Below are positions 10,960 to 22,432 of a stretch of 64,000 nucleotides of DNA, piece by piece. This DNA is from Spinacia oleracea. Lineage: Eukaryota > Streptophyta > Magnoliopsida > Caryophyllales > Amaranthaceae. The notes under the pieces are model-generated. The model was given only the letters and a program-made list of their open reading frames with translations, did not search any database and was not told the origin of the DNA. Numbering within the stretch: the stretch's first letter is position 1; the number at the start of each line of letters is the position of its first letter. A program made the translations under genes and the position numbers. The stretch is from the NCBI RefSeq assembly GCF_020520425.1, contig NC_079490.1:3286001-3350000 (forward strand), read 5' to 3'.

Positions 10960-13810
10960 TCTTCAATAATTCTTCCACGGTATCTCTCTTCAAAAATCCT
11001 CTTCTAGGTCTTTGTTCGTTGGTTTCCCTCTCCCTCTCATCAAAATCCCCAATTCGTCTAACATTTTTCGGCGATTGTTAGGGTTTTGCGCAAAAAATGA
11101 ATCACATCGCGTCGATTGGCCGGAGCTAGGTGTTCGTTTGCTCCCCTCTTCTTCTCTCTCCTTTGTATGTTCACCTCTTCCGTTTTTTCTTGCTATATTC
11201 GATTTTTAATGGTTATTTTTTGTTCAATTACCTTCCATCTTTGGATTTGGAATTGGATTTGAATATGTGATGATTATAGAATTAAAAATTTTGAACGCTT
11301 TGAATTTTTGAGCTGCTTGAATTTGAACAATGGTGCAGTGTGATATTTTCGTTCCCTCAAAAAAAATTAATTAGGTTTTCGTTGACAGATTGCTAGTTTA
11401 TTTAATTATGTTGTTTTTTGTTGGAAATTATCTAGGTTTGATATAAGTTCTGCAAGTTTTTGTTTTTTCTCTTGGGTTTGGTTTTTGGTTTATTTTCTGA
11501 CCTGGGTTGTTATTAGATTCTTGAAATTATGGAGGTTTTATGAGTAAATTTTGATTCTTTTCCCCTTCTCAATTAGTCAATTATACCCTATTTTGGACCT
11601 TGGAAATGAAAGGTTTACGAGCTACAGGGCCCTGGTAAATATATTTTCTATTCACTTGGATTTTTATCTGCTAACTTATATTTAAACAATAAGAAGCATG
11701 GGAACTACGGGTAACTGGAGGTGCAAGGTTGGGGAATGAATTATGAGGCGTTGAAGTATGAATTATCTCTTAAGTTCTTCCACTCCTTGATTAGTACTTG
11801 TATTCGGATTGCTCGATTGGATGCATTGGGTGCCTTGGTAAGGAACTCATTATAACATCTTTGTACAACCTTGGTGATGTTTCTCTCTATGATATTCTTG
11901 AGGAGGGATTGTAAAGAAAATATGTGTCGAGGTAGTTTAGGGAGTCCAAGTTGTTGCACTAGAAAGTATCCTTATGAATAGTCCCTCCTAACATAAAGTT
12001 CACAATGTGCATAATTTATATAACTAGAGGATTTATCAGGCTGAAAATTTCAGGATTCATTCTGTGCAGGGGGCATTCTCACTTCTCCACCAACACATTT
12101 CCAAGATGGGATTGTTCTCGGCCTATGCGTGTATTGGGTCATAATGGGGAGATCAACACTCTTTGTAGAAATGTTGTTTGGGCCAATTATTTATTGTTTG
12201 GGCCAATTATTTATTTACTTAATTTTCCGGCCTAAATACCTACCAGACAGCTAGATTAAAACTTTTACCAGTATTACAAAGAAGATATTTGCAAATATTG
12301 CAGTTCGTCATGCATATCGGTGAGAAGAGACTGAAACTTTTTACCAGTATTACTAGAAGATATTAAGTTCCGTAGTTATGATGAGAATTTCCTTATCAGA
12401 CAACCTAATTCAGGTTATTCAACAGTAATTTTTTATTTAATTAGGTGTATACTACGTATCTGTTAACAATGAGGAGGTTGTTTTTCTTTTGACTATTTTA
12501 TTTGATAGTTTGATGCGTAGTATAAAGTTCTTATGTGGGCTAGCTCAACTATCACCTCTTAGTTTTTTCTGATAAATCTGGCAGGTTCGAGACATTAAAT
12601 CTCTGTACCTGTTCCATAATCAGCCAGCTTGGTACAAGTTTGTGACAGCTATATTTTGTCATGCAAATTGGTAAGGTTCCAAAGCTTTAATCTTTGTGAA
12701 ACCTAAGGCATTAATTAGAAAATTGCAGTGTATAATTGTATATGACCTATGTCATAATTGAATAAATTGAAAAGGCCTCTGGAAGTTTTATGCTACATCC
12801 AACAGTCTTAACCCTCCTACAATAAAACAATTTTAAGTGCTCAGCAATACCCGCATCCTAGTCTTCTTGTCTTTCAGTATATTAAGCCACTCCTTATGTT
12901 TTTTGCAGGAACCATCTTCCTAGCAACCTTTCTGTACATTTTCGGTAAGGCAATTGGATTCTGATGAATTTGTTTTGAAATCTGAACATCTCATTCTTGC
13001 ACGTGGTGACATTTATCTTTCCACTATATGAATAGGGGAGCTTGTGAAATATGAAAGAGGGTTGCTCCAGAGAGTTTATATATTGTGTTGTTGTTGCTCT
13101 GGATTTGGAGATAGTGAGTAGCAAAGTAACAGATTCGCCTCTCAGTTTTATTACACTCAAGCAAACGCTATCTCTCTCATGACGGTTGCTAACCTAAGGT
13201 GAATGTATTGATCTCCATCGTCTTCACTGTCTAATGGTAATGCTAGCTTCTGCACTAGCAAATCTTCTTCACTGTCTAATAGTATACTTTTAATATAACT
13301 CTTTTTGTTTCCCTTTAATCTTGATTGCAATCTTGGATGCCTATAATGTCAATAGCGGCGAATCTGATGCTGCAGTTGACTTGTTGACCACTTGGAGGTA
13401 ATTCTCTTGTGTTTGCTTGAATATTTATAGGTCCCCGTTAATTATTTGACAAACGTTGGAATTTATGTTGTACTCTATAATATGCTATGGGATTGCATTG
13501 TAACAGATCAATCCAAGCTTTTGTAGGCTTATCTATATGTAGTCTGTTGATAATTTTCCTAATGCTTTCAATATTGAACAGTTGGAGGAGCCTGTTTCTT
13601 CGAGTGATTGCTCATTGGTGATGGCCGTAGATGTGACAGGTGAATCTAGCAGTTCTGCTGGTCCATTTGATTTAGCAGTTTCTACCTCATCTATCTACGT
13701 GGAAATCAAATGTGAACAACTCAAACTTAGTTTTACATTGGTATATTTGAATAGAAGAGTGGTTAAATTGTTGTTTTTTTTTTTAATTACACTTCGAAGT
13801 TGATGATCTA
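10960..13810 (+). other. Gene-like captured segments inside CACTA 1
   Basis: Several short open segments lie between plausible AG and GT sites on the plus strand: a 5'-leader-like stretch at 11000-11130, one at 12585-12670 (reading SLYLFHNQPAWYKF), one at 13345-13400 (DAYNVNSGESDAAVDLL) and one at 13582-13720 (EEPVSSSDCSLVMAVDVTGE). I do not recognise them. They may be exons of one or more captured host genes or of a transposon-specific chimeric transcript. Only the glutamate synthase piece is identified. Confidence 0.35.
12070..12184 (+). pseudogene. Captured glutamate synthase (GOGAT) exon fragment
   Basis: After a likely acceptor (tgtgcag) the plus strand reads [13 protein letters not shown] and then [14 protein letters not shown]. 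This is the conserved class-II glutamine amidotransferase segment of plant glutamate synthase (family form [27 protein letters not shown]). It then degrades ([11 protein letters not shown]) into a short tandem duplication of tttgggccaattattta. Only about 38 residues of an enzyme of over 1,500 aa are present, inside a CACTA element, so this is captured debris rather than a gene. Ferredoxin- and NADH-type enzymes are too alike here to tell apart. Confidence 0.85.
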
Positions 13811-14642
13811 TGAATGATATTGGTTCCCGATTTATTTTTGTATTTTCTTTTTTTTACATAAGAAAGGTCTTTCATTTTCTTTTATTTGTACCTTATATGG
13901 ATCATTTTGTCAATAAATAATAGGATTTTGTTATTGAATGAAAGGATTTGGGGATGAATTTTTTTTATATGAATATATGTTAGCCTTTTGGTAGATTAAT
14001 TGAGTGATATGATCGATTGTATCTATTTATCTTTGGTGTATGAGGATAATATCCCCAAAAAGGTGGTGACGGGGTAATTATCGTATTGTTTTAATATATT
14101 TTTTTTTATAAAAAATCAGGGAATATAGAACGGTTGCCTATAACAGGCGCTTTGTATGCTGATTGGAAAAGGGTACTATACAAAGCACCTATCTACAACA
14201 ACTTTTACATATTTCAATGTTTATTTAACAGTTACATATGATAAGCGCTCTATATTCCTTCTCCATTTATTTATTTTAGGAAGGGTATATAGAGCGCGTT
14301 TCTCAAACAACTGTCATATATGATTAGACATATAAGCGCCTCTTCCAACCGCTTTATAAACTTTATAAAACGTTGAGATGGAGAGCGCCTTAGAGGCGCT
14401 TTATAAAGTATATTTTAACAGCTCTATATTCCTATTTTTTGTAGTAGTGCGTGTAAGAAAAAGTTATAAAAAATTGATAGTTGGAATCCTCACATGATAC
14501 GAATTTAACAAGATCTCACTTGACTATGTTTGTTTTTACATAATGTGAAAGAATAATTGTCAAAGTTAGTTAATGAATAGTGTCCAAAAGAGAAACGGTG
14601 CATCTATTGCGGAATGGAGGAAATATGATCATATAATTCATC

Positions 14643-14959
14643 TAGACCTGATCAAAATGCGGGCCGGGCAGAGGGTATAAAAATCAGCCCATTATGTCGG
14701 GTCGGGCCAAACTTCGGGCCGATTTTTTATGCCCAAAACCCGCTAATTCGGGCCAAAAGAAGCGGGTTTTCGGACCATGGGCCGGGCCAAATTTAGAACT
14801 AAAATTTTTGTTTTACGTTGTCCAAAGCCCGTATTTTTTAAAAAAAGTTCGGGTCGGGCCGAACCCGAAATTCAGGCCGGAAAAGTCTGCCCAAAACCCG
14901 GGAATTTTCGGGTTGGGTCGGGTCGGGCCAGCAGGTCGGGTCAACGTTGATCAGCTCTA
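14643..14959. mobile_element. hAT MITE rich in GGGCCGGGTCGGG
   Basis: Inverted ends tagacctgatcaa and ttgatcagctcta enclose a 317-bp unit full of cgggccgggtcggg. Flanks attcat/atttcat look like an eroded 8-bp duplication. No ORF of its own. Confidence 0.6.
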
Positions 14960-15092
14960 ATTTCATCATAGTGTGCGGCAGTACAAAACCAAAGGGCATG
15001 GCCTTGTTTATTTATTCACTATATATATAAGTAGCATATACATAGTGCATGTACATACATATTATACGTAGTACATAGTATATAAAAGGCTA

Positions 15093-15094
<2 letters not shown>

Positions 15095-15126
<32 letters not shown>
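15095..15126. repeat. (TAA)n microsatellite
   Basis: About ten TAA units in the 3' flank of copy 3, between its stop and its poly(A) region (tttatttatt near 15010). Confidence 0.9.
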
Positions 15127-15211
15127 GGTGCCTTAATTAATTTATAGAGAGAACAGATCATTTAATCGATCACATCTTAGTTGTTGATATAGATCGATAA
15201 GATCGAACAGA

Positions 15212-17310
15212 TCACTCGAACTGATCAAAGCTGACGGCAATCATAGCCATGGAATCATCATAGTTATTAATTTGAGCAGAGGCTGAAGCACCTGTCTTGG
15301 TATCCCAGTATCGACACATATCATCGGATGCATCTAGTTTTTGTAAAATTACATAATCCGGTATTTCTTTGATCCTCGTTAGAGTCCCAGCTTCCACGTA
15401 CACCTACGAAATTATAAAGTTTTTATATATATAAGACGATCTTACACAAAAGAACGAGTTGGTGTTATATAAGTTAAGTAATGGAACCAATTATTACACA
15501 CTGGAACCAATTAGTTAAGCAATAAAATTAATTAATTAAGCAATGGAACCAATTAGTTGAACAATCAAAACGATCTTTTCGGTATGACGGTATTACATAA
15601 AAGTTACAGCTACAAAATTATGCATACACATGATGGAGTATGTACTAATTAAGGATATGCCAATATACTCCCTTTGTACTTTTTTGGGGGGTTATATTTT
15701 TACCCGCACAAGTATTAGGAATTTTAATTGAATGAAGTAAGTGGGATAATTGAAAAAAAAAAAAAGAAAAAAAAATAGGCGAGGGTGTAAAAGTCACTCA
15801 TTCTGTCTCTTTTTGTTCTTTAATTACGTTTGTATTATACATGCGATTTAATGACTAATTATAGTGCATTGAGATTTCTCTATTTTTTTTAATTTTTAAA
15901 TAAGTCAAATTACGTTTATTTATAATGTTTTCACTTTTATTAATAATCTGACATTGGGAAAATGAGAATTTTTTTAATTCCCCGGCCAATGGAAAAATAT
16001 GAGAGATTAAATGTCCCAATAAAAATAAAATTAATTGATTAAAATAATCTTTTGGCACATATTTTGATAGAATAGTATAGAATATTGACATTTATGTTTT
16101 AATATAAAAGGAAACGTAAAGACAAAATGGGACACCTAAAATGGAATACGTAGAGAACAAAAAGAGACATAACCAATTATTTAATTTATGATTGCATGTA
16201 GTGGGAAATAATAAAGAATTAGGGAGTGGGTACCAAAAATAAACACATGTAACTCCTAATAAATTACGGCCGTAAGTAATAATTGTAACTCCTAAAAAAT
16301 AAAGAGCTAGAGACTAGAGAGTACTCCCTCCATTCTATAATGCTGTTCCAATTTCTATTTTTCACGTTTGCCAATACACATTTTGTATTATTTATATCTC
16401 CATTGTACATTAGCAAAAATTATAAAAATTTGATATTATTAAAATACTCATTGATACTAATCAAACAAGACCCCATATAAATATGTTTTATGATATTGGA
16501 AATAATTTAGAAGATTCTATTCAAGACCCCCACATGAAAATTTAATCACAAATTCTTATTTACAATGGGTGTACAATAAATATTGTACACCGGAGTAAAA
16601 GTTAACTCAAAATGCTTAAAAGTTAAGCTTATATATGTAAAAGTTATGTATTTTATAGTGATAAATTTTTTAATTTTAGTAAAACTTATTTCTTTAAAAT
16701 GACAAATAATGTATAAAATTAATCATTTAACCCTTTAAAATGTTTATCTATCAACTTTTTTATTCCTAATATAAAAGTTAATCAAAACTAGGTTAAAGTT
16801 ACAAAAAATTGGGTAAAAGTTATCTTGGTGTACAATAAATTTATTGTACACCTAGTGCACGCAAGACCTTTTGAAATTTTATACGGAGTAAACATATTAT
16901 ACCTTGTTAAATTTATTGGATTTGTCCCAAGCCAAGAGCCATCCAAGACCAGGATATGCACTAGCGGAATATATAATTGCACCTTTTGAGTTTGACACAT
17001 GAAGATCACTACTACTAGTACCCTTGTGCACAAACGTACCAATACCATTTTTCCTAGCTATCTTAGAAGGAGGTAGATCCATGAATTTTCCAGTCCATGA
17101 AGTTATTTTCTCAAACTCTAGATCTCTAGAATAGTTGACATTTTGCACAACTCCGGTGACCAAAACCTCTTGATCTTGGCTCGAGTACACCGCCTTTTCT
17201 TTGATGTTTTTAGCCAACGACTCCGCCTCCTTCATTGCCTCTCCGATTGCTGCTTTCTCCTTGTCGGATAATTGGTTCACGCCATGATCAGCTTGTTGTA
17301 TCGAAGCCAT
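15212..17310 (-). CDS. JIP-23-like protein, copy 3 (type B), two exons
   Basis: On the minus strand exon 1 is 17310-16903 (136 codons) and exon 2 is 15403-15212; the 1,499-bp intron is phase 0 (GTATAA donor). The 199-aa product starts MASIQQADHGVNQLSDKEK, has EKITSWTGKF, PPSKIARKNGIGTFVHKG, SNSKGAIIY and LGWLLAWDKSNKFNK in exon 1, and VYVEAGTLTRIKEIP, YWDTKTGAS and VSFDQFE in exon 2. Type B proteins differ from type A by EKITSWTGK in place of EEWNWLG and by SNSKGAIIYS in place of SGAFKYCS. It reads opposite to its neighbours. The intron holds R2 (16553-16872) and MITE pieces. It looks intact. The structure is secure by paralogy; the family name is moderately sure. Confidence 0.78.
15660..16160. 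repeat. MITE pieces in intron of copy 3
   Basis: A ctccctttgtactttttt end near 15667 recurs (reversed end) in the intron of copy 5 near 39170-39195. A second unit lies between tctctttttgttctttaatt (15808) and a matching inverted acgtagagaacaaaaagaga (16149). No coding content. Confidence 0.45.
16553..16872. repeat. R2 repeat with TGTACAATAAAT palindromes
   Basis: Both ends carry a gtgtacaataaat..attgtacac palindrome, with cacaaattcttatttaca outside one end and gcaagaccttttg outside the other. Relatives lie at 21855-22421 and 30797-31111. The family is unknown to me; the outer ends are not inverted repeats of each other. Confidence 0.55.
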
Positions 17311-17410
17311 TATTAATTATATTGCTTCACGTATGTAATTAATGGAAAGAACAAAAAGAAAATTAGTAATTATTTTTATCATTATAAGCTAATGCATGTG
17401 AAAATCACCA

Positions 17411-17423
17411 ATATATATATATA

Positions 17424-17468
<45 letters not shown>

Positions 17469-17770
17469 GATGGTTGTGGGATGGGCCCGACACGACATGT
17501 AAAAAGCTCGACTCGATACTGGCACGAAAAAAGCAAGAGCAAGAAGTCATGGAAAGGGCCTGAGCCTCGTTTTTTGGAAAAAATAAGGCAAGGCGCAACA
17601 CGGTTACTAAAATTAATTAGGCTTAGACACGACAACCTGTGGACCTGGGCTCTATTTTGAAAATTTTCAGCCCGGCCGACCTGATACGATGCAGAGCGAG
17701 CTTGGCGTGGCCTGGTCGTTTAGACCCATGGGCTTGGCCCAAACCCGTCCTGGCCTGACCCACAACCTTC
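17411..17770. repeat. (TA)n run and GGCCCG MITE in leader intron of copy 3
   Basis: A TA microsatellite (17411-17464) abuts a ggcccg-rich unit with inverted ends ggttgtggg and cccacaacc (17470-17767). Shorter pieces of the same unit lie in the leader introns of copies 5 (near 37770-37835) and 7 (near 55380-55445), so it was inserted before the type B genes multiplied. Confidence 0.6.
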
Positions 17771-17815
17771 TTTATAAACTATGTATATATATATAGAAGA
17801 GGAAAGAAAGCATAC

Positions 17816-18720
17816 CTTAGTTCTAGTAAATGAATATGTTTTTGCAATGCACAAATACCCTAGGGTGTCCCCAATGGTGTATTTATAGATCGAGTAAATA
17901 TTCATCGATATAACTGGTAACCCAAACTTTTCAAAAAGATCGATCTACGATAATATATCGTGTGGCGGTCCAAAAGAGGAAAGTTATCCTCACCTATTCT
18001 GTTCTTTTAGTTACCATTATTGATGTTATTAGTTTTCTTTATTGTAGTTATAAGTTACCTTATTTTCAATGCTATTAACTCAAATGGTAGAACAATGTAC
18101 AATATTGCATATAGTGTGGGTTCAAGCCCCACATAGCCTACTATTTATATTACACTTGTGTATTGGTATATTCTCGTTATTGGTGTTGTATTGGTCATAT
18201 TTCTAACGTGTAACAAGCATATAACTCTTGATAAAGGTCACTTCATTGATTATTGTTAGGGTCACATTTTTCATTGGTTAGAGTCACATTTATCCTTGAG
18301 TAAGGTAATTTTAGTCCTCGAGTAAAGTCACTTATATGGTACACTTTTATCTTTGATATGAGTCACTTTTTACCTTGAGTGAGTTTTATTTTTCACTTTT
18401 TATGCGCTAGGTTGGATGTACAGTAAAATACCGTAGATCGAGGACAATCAGGCTACCACAAATTTTTTTGAACTTGTAAATCCGTACCTAGATACGACGT
18501 AATGTAACCGCACAACTAACACTATTGACAAATAACAAACGAATAAGAATAACAGGTGCTGTAAATTTACAAATGTCCATTTATGGAATAATATATACTT
18601 CACATATTCTTCAATTGGGCTAAAAGCCTAAAATGCTTAACTTTTTAAATAAAAACAACTTTATCTTATTCTCTACTAGGACTTGGGATCCCTCAAAGTT
18701 TACAAGGGTCACATACTCCC
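17816..18720 (-). promoter_or_regulatory. Type B promoter and leader, copy 3
   Basis: Reading leftwards, the region shares with copies 5 and 7 a ggatcccaagtcctagtaga block (18700-18680), a ccataaatggacatttgt block, a TATA box (tataaata, minus strand, 17887-17880) and the leader ggggacaccctagggtattt. The leader ends CTAAG|GTATGC at 17816/17815, read as a leader-intron donor; the acceptor gtgaag is at 17325. A 500-bp insert (17941-18440) separates the far and near blocks here, unlike in copies 5 and 7. Confidence 0.6.
17941..18440. mobile_element. Insertion in copy 3 promoter with tRNA-like motif
   Basis: Short inverted ends cgatctacg/cgtagatcg bound a 500-bp insert absent from the promoters of copies 5 and 7. 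Inside, taactcaaatggtagaa and gggttcaagcccc about 40 bp apart look like pol III A and B boxes, suggesting a SINE-derived piece. A gagtcac/gtcac motif repeats at 18235-18390. Class uncertain. Confidence 0.4.
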
Positions 18721-18724
18721 TTAG

Positions 18725-19300
18725 CTCCGTCCCAATTTAATCGTCAACTAAATTTTTTACGGAGTTTTATGCGATAAGGTGTTTAGTCTTATACTTATAT
18801 TACTTACTTCGTTAGAAATACTTGTAACGTTTGGTTCTTTTACATTATTCACATATTTTACTTTGATCATTGTTGGTGATTTATATGTCAGATAAAATAT
18901 AATTTATGTGATGTTGTTAGCTTCGTCTCAATGCGTAATAAAAGCCAGTAGCGAAGCCACATTGCGTAAATATGCATTTTTAGACGAATCTGAATAGTGT
19001 GTAGAAAGAACAAGAATAGCTTTGAAAAGGGTATAAATAAATACTACGCAATAATATTACAAGAATAATTCTAAAAACAACATGACAAGAATTAACCACG
19101 ACTTTGTATTAAAATATAAAGGGGACCGAGGATAAGATTCGAAGTCCTTGCTTATCCCTTGAATGTGTTATAGTCATGAGATTCACATAATGGTTTGAGA
19201 TTTCAATCCTTTCAACTAATAAAGAAAAACGCAATACAAATATAGTGTCATAAAATATGTATTTTTAAATTTGTTGTTGACTTTTTTCTGTCAAATTGTA
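18725..19300 (+). repeat. MITE pieces and partial R1
   Basis: 18725-18930 holds pieces of MITEs (ttggtgatttatatgtcag and gtttggttc motifs also seen at 21533-21790). From about 18950 a partial R1 runs to about 19240 (gccagtagcgaagccacatt ... gagattcacataatgg). No gene. Confidence 0.5.
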
Positions 19301-19303
19301 AAT

Positions 19304-19741
19304 ATAGATTAGATTCCGTGCACGCACGGATTTTGACCATTCTTTTTTCACAAAATATTTAACTGAATATCTCCCAAACTATTACATATTTTTAACATTT
19401 TTAACATACTCGTTTAAATTTATTCATCTGATATGCATATTTAAAATTCCAATATGTTAATTTGACCAAAATATTAAGTGATATATTTTCCATTATTAAT
19501 ATAGCAATTTGACTAAAATATTACCAATTTAGATTAATTATTATTACGTCGTATCTATTATTGTCATAATTTATAAACTAAATTTTGTTTCCATACATAA
19601 ATAGTTTATAAAAAAGGTAGAGAATAAAAATAAAATAAAAACAGATACACTTTTTTAGGAAAGTAGTTTTTGGCGGAAAAAAATTACACCAGGAATTGAC
19701 ACGTGTCATTCCTGGTGTCTCTTTTAGTATATAGTAATAGA
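19304..19741 (-). mobile_element. Helitron 3, minus strand
   Basis: On the minus strand it starts TCTATTACTATATACTAAAA and ends after a gtgcgtgcac hairpin, with an eroded CTAT-like end in place of CTAG. It matches Helitron 1 and the one at 38511. Size is 438 bp, non-coding. Confidence 0.6.
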
Positions 19742-20187
19742 TGTACTAAAATATGTAAGATTGTATTCCCTTATTTGTGATACGATATTAAATAATTATT
19801 TTTTACAATGATTACAATTCATTTTTTTTTAATTATTTGAAAACTTACTAAGGATATTATGGTATATTCTATAAGGAACGCCAAAAGTCCATTACTAAAA
19901 TGACCTCATTATTTCCCTTATAGAATAGAGATAAGTTGGGTGTTGTCTCGTTTTATTACCTCTATTCGCATACAAACAGACTCCACTATCCTAGTACACC
20001 AGGCTTGGACAATGTCCAAAATTAATTATACGTATGGGTAAATTTTCTGAGACATGTGGTATCCATAAAAATGGAGCGTTCGCAGGTTCATCAAGTTCAT
20101 TTACGTGCTAATTCGGCGGTAGAGAACTGTATCAACTCTGCGATGTATCATTTGGAGCCAGATTAATTTTTTGTTTCTTAGTTTTTT
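19742..20187. other. Duplicated intergenic block
   Basis: The stretch near 19790 matches the flanks of the MITE at 32131-32393, and 19980-20187 matches 49830-49600 reversed (cttggacaatgtccaaaatt, gcgatgtatcatttggagcc). No gene is seen. Confidence 0.5.
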
Positions 20188-20575
20188 GGATTTTTTGTCA
20201 TTTAACACCTTAAAAAAATTAGTTTTTGTAATTAAACACCTTACTTATTTTTTTATTATATTTAAACACCTTAAAAATCTAAAATTTTATAAATCAACAC
20301 CGCTTAACGATTTCCATAAGAAAAAAACGTTGATTTTTAACCATGCTATAACTTCAAAATCATAATTTGATGGTAGAAGAAGTAGTTTACCACCATATCA
20401 TGCCTTGGGAACTTTAGGATAGTTGAAAACTAATGTTTTTTCTAAAAAAAATCGTCAAGTGGTGTTGATTTCTAAATTTTTTCGTTTTTTAAGGTGTTTA
20501 AAAACAATAAAAAAATAAGTAAGGTGTTAAAATACAAAAACTAGTTTTTTAAAGGTGTTAAATGACAAAAAATCC
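20188..20575. mobile_element. MULE-type MITE, 388 bp
   Basis: Long inverted termini start ggattttttgtcatttaaca and contain repeated aacacctt/aaggtgtt. A perfect 9-bp duplication tagtttttt flanks it (20179-20187, 20576-20584). The inverted paralogous block near 49597-49620 lacks it and shows the uninterrupted site. Related to the 8028-9019 element by its terminal bases. Confidence 0.85.
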
Positions 20576-20599
20576 TAGTTTTTTTAGCCTATTAATCCT

Positions 20600-20945
20600 A
20601 TGTCAAAAAAAAAAAAAAATGCTAAGTATTGCAGTATTGCTCTACTGCTTTGCTACTGCAATCAAGAAAAACATAGTACAAAAGCAGTTGATATTATAAA
20701 TCTATACAATGAGATGATTATAACAAGACCCCACATGACTATATTTTTTCTTAAGCATACATCAAAATCGATAGTCCAAATAGATTATATATATTAATAG
20801 TGTAAAAAATCAAATTGTGTCATCTAAAAAAATAGATGAAGTATAATTTATTGCTTATTTAGCCTAAGAAACATGAGAAATACTTAGCTTGTATATTAAT
20901 GATAGTAAGGTTGCAAATCGGATCATTGTTAAACAGTCCGTATCA
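20600..20945 (+). other. Upstream flank of copy 4, duplicated near copy 6
   Basis: Matches 49520-49200 reversed: an R1 right-end scrap (gctttgctactgcaatcaag), then a MITE piece (aacaagaccccacatgacta). No ORF of interest. Confidence 0.45.
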
Positions 20946-21240
20946 CGTCGAAAGAGGACAATGTCGAGTCAATGTTTTTATTCAGATTAAAATTTAGTAT
21001 ACGTTACACATATTATTCCAAAACTAATGGACATACGTAAAAATTTGGTGTTATTCTTATTCCATGTATATGTTTTGTGAATGGCCAACATGAGTTATGT
21101 GTGTGTTTTTATTATGAAAATGCATGAGTACGTAACCTTTTTCATCGATCATTTTTTTCTCTATAAATACAATATTTGGGACACCCACCTTATTTGTGCA
21201 AAGCATAAACTTGTATCAATAACTACACTTATAGTATAAG
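20946..21240 (+). promoter_or_regulatory. Type A promoter and leader, copy 4
   Basis: Same blocks as the copy 2 promoter; TATA box tataaata at 21162-21169, leader ttgtgcaaagcataaac, donor ATAAG|GTATGC at 21240/21241. The leader intron would be 1,515 bp (acceptor gtaaag at 22755), swollen by MITEs. Confidence 0.65.
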
Positions 21241-21322
21241 GTATGCTAATTTCTTTCCTCGATCTTCTTATTATTTTTAATATTTCTATCCTTTCAATTA
21301 ATTAATATCTCTAATTATATAT

Positions 21323-21790
21323 TACATCCGTTTCAAAATAATCTTTATACTTTTCGTTTTAATCTGTTTTCTAATGTTCTTTACATTGTGATTTTATTCT
21401 AATTTTTTTTTTTTGACATGAAACTTTATTATATTACCTCTCTTACCCCCTATATTTCTCACTTTCCACCCACTATCTTTTATTTTTATTTTTTATTTTT
21501 TTATTTTACAGTCCATCATTTACTTTACACTTCCTCCGTTTACAAATGTTTGCAACGTTTGAACTTTTTACAATGTTCACATATTCTACTTTGAATATTA
21601 TTGGTGATTTATATGTCAGATAAAATATACTCATGTGAGATCTAGTTAGATTCGTTTCAATACGTATGTTCAAAATATCAACTTTTTATAATTTTTGCTT
21701 GAAGATAATTTAAGATATTAACTATCAAAATCGTACATTGGCATGCGTGAAAGTGACAAACGTTGAGATATTTCAAAACAGACGAAATAT
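21323..21790. repeat. Two MITEs in leader intron of copy 4
   Basis: 21323-21530 is an M1 copy in reverse. 21531-21790 has inverted ends cttcctccgtttacaaatg and atttcaaaacagacga with inner aacgtt motifs, a Stowaway-like MITE found again at 36860-37130 and 48508-48720. Confidence 0.55.
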
Positions 21791-21854
21791 ATTTTATAAC
21801 ATTACCCACTGTTTTACACGCTCTTTGTTTATTTTTTTTCCAAAAATATTACAA

Positions 21855-22421
21855 AAGGTCTTGCATGCACAAGTTGTACAATAAATTTATTGTACACCAA
21901 CGTAACTTTTACCCAGTTTTCTCTAACTTTTATATTGTTAAAAAAAGAATTGATATATAAACATTTAAAGGGTTAAATGATTAATTTTATACATTATACT
22001 TCCTCCATTTTTTTTAATTGCACCATCTGGGATTTCACGCTTGTCAATGCACTAATTTAACCACTAATATTTCTCATTATATATTTTGAAAAATTATAAA
22101 AATTTGATAATTTGAAAGTATATTTCGAGACGAATCTAACACGATCCCACATTAATATATTTTTCCTTGCATAAATCACAAAAAATAACTATATAAGAAT
22201 ACGTGAATAGTGCTAATTAAAACCAAGATGGTGCAATTATTAAAAATTGGAGGAAGTATTTATTAGTAATTTTGAAAAAATATTTTTTATTAAATTGAAA
22301 AATTTTATTCTTAAAAAATAGATAACTTTTACATATATATGGGTACTTTTAACCATTTTACGTTAACTTTAACTTTGGTGTAAAATATTTATTGTACACC
22401 TCCATGTAAATAAGAATTTGT
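21855..22421. repeat. R2 repeat interrupted by a MITE
   Basis: The R2 ends (gcatgcacaagttgtacaat ... attgtacacctccatg) flank a Stowaway-like MITE at 21998-22259. The joined R2 would be about 300 bp like its relatives at 16.5 and 30.8 kb. Confidence 0.6.
21998..22259. mobile_element. Stowaway-like MITE
   Basis: Inverted ends acttcctccatttttttta and aaattggaggaagtat, with inner ttgcaccatc/gatggtgcaa. It shares ends with 32131-32393. Confidence 0.75.
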
Positions 22422-22432
22422 GAAAACATTAA

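Larger units (their letters stand above)
10704..14449. mobile_element. CACTA element 1, 3.7 kb, with captured host sequence
   Basis: Termini CACTACTACAAAA and TTTTGTAGTAGTG are inverted and flanked by a 3-bp duplication cgt (10701-10703, 14450-14452), diagnostic of CACTA/En-Spm. Subterminal regions repeat motifs such as tagagcg and agcgg. No transposase domain is recognisable, so it is non-autonomous. The middle (11.0-13.8 kb) looks like spliced host-gene sequence, including a glutamate synthase exon. Confidence 0.85.
10619..14624. mobile_element. Stowaway-like MITE split by a CACTA element
   Basis: The outer ends (tcctctgttccgcaaaggat and catctattgcggaatggagg) are inverted repeats that enclose the CACTA element at 10704-14449. 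Without the CACTA the MITE is about 260 bp, a usual size. It sits inside the LTR relic, so three layers are nested here. Confidence 0.7.

Noticed and set aside
11741-11959. 72-aa minus ORF in CACTA 1
   Set aside because: Helical-looking but no motif, and against the strand of the gene-like pieces.
18068-18142. Possible tRNA gene
   Set aside because: A and B box-like motifs are present but no full cloverleaf could be drawn by eye; more likely SINE-derived.
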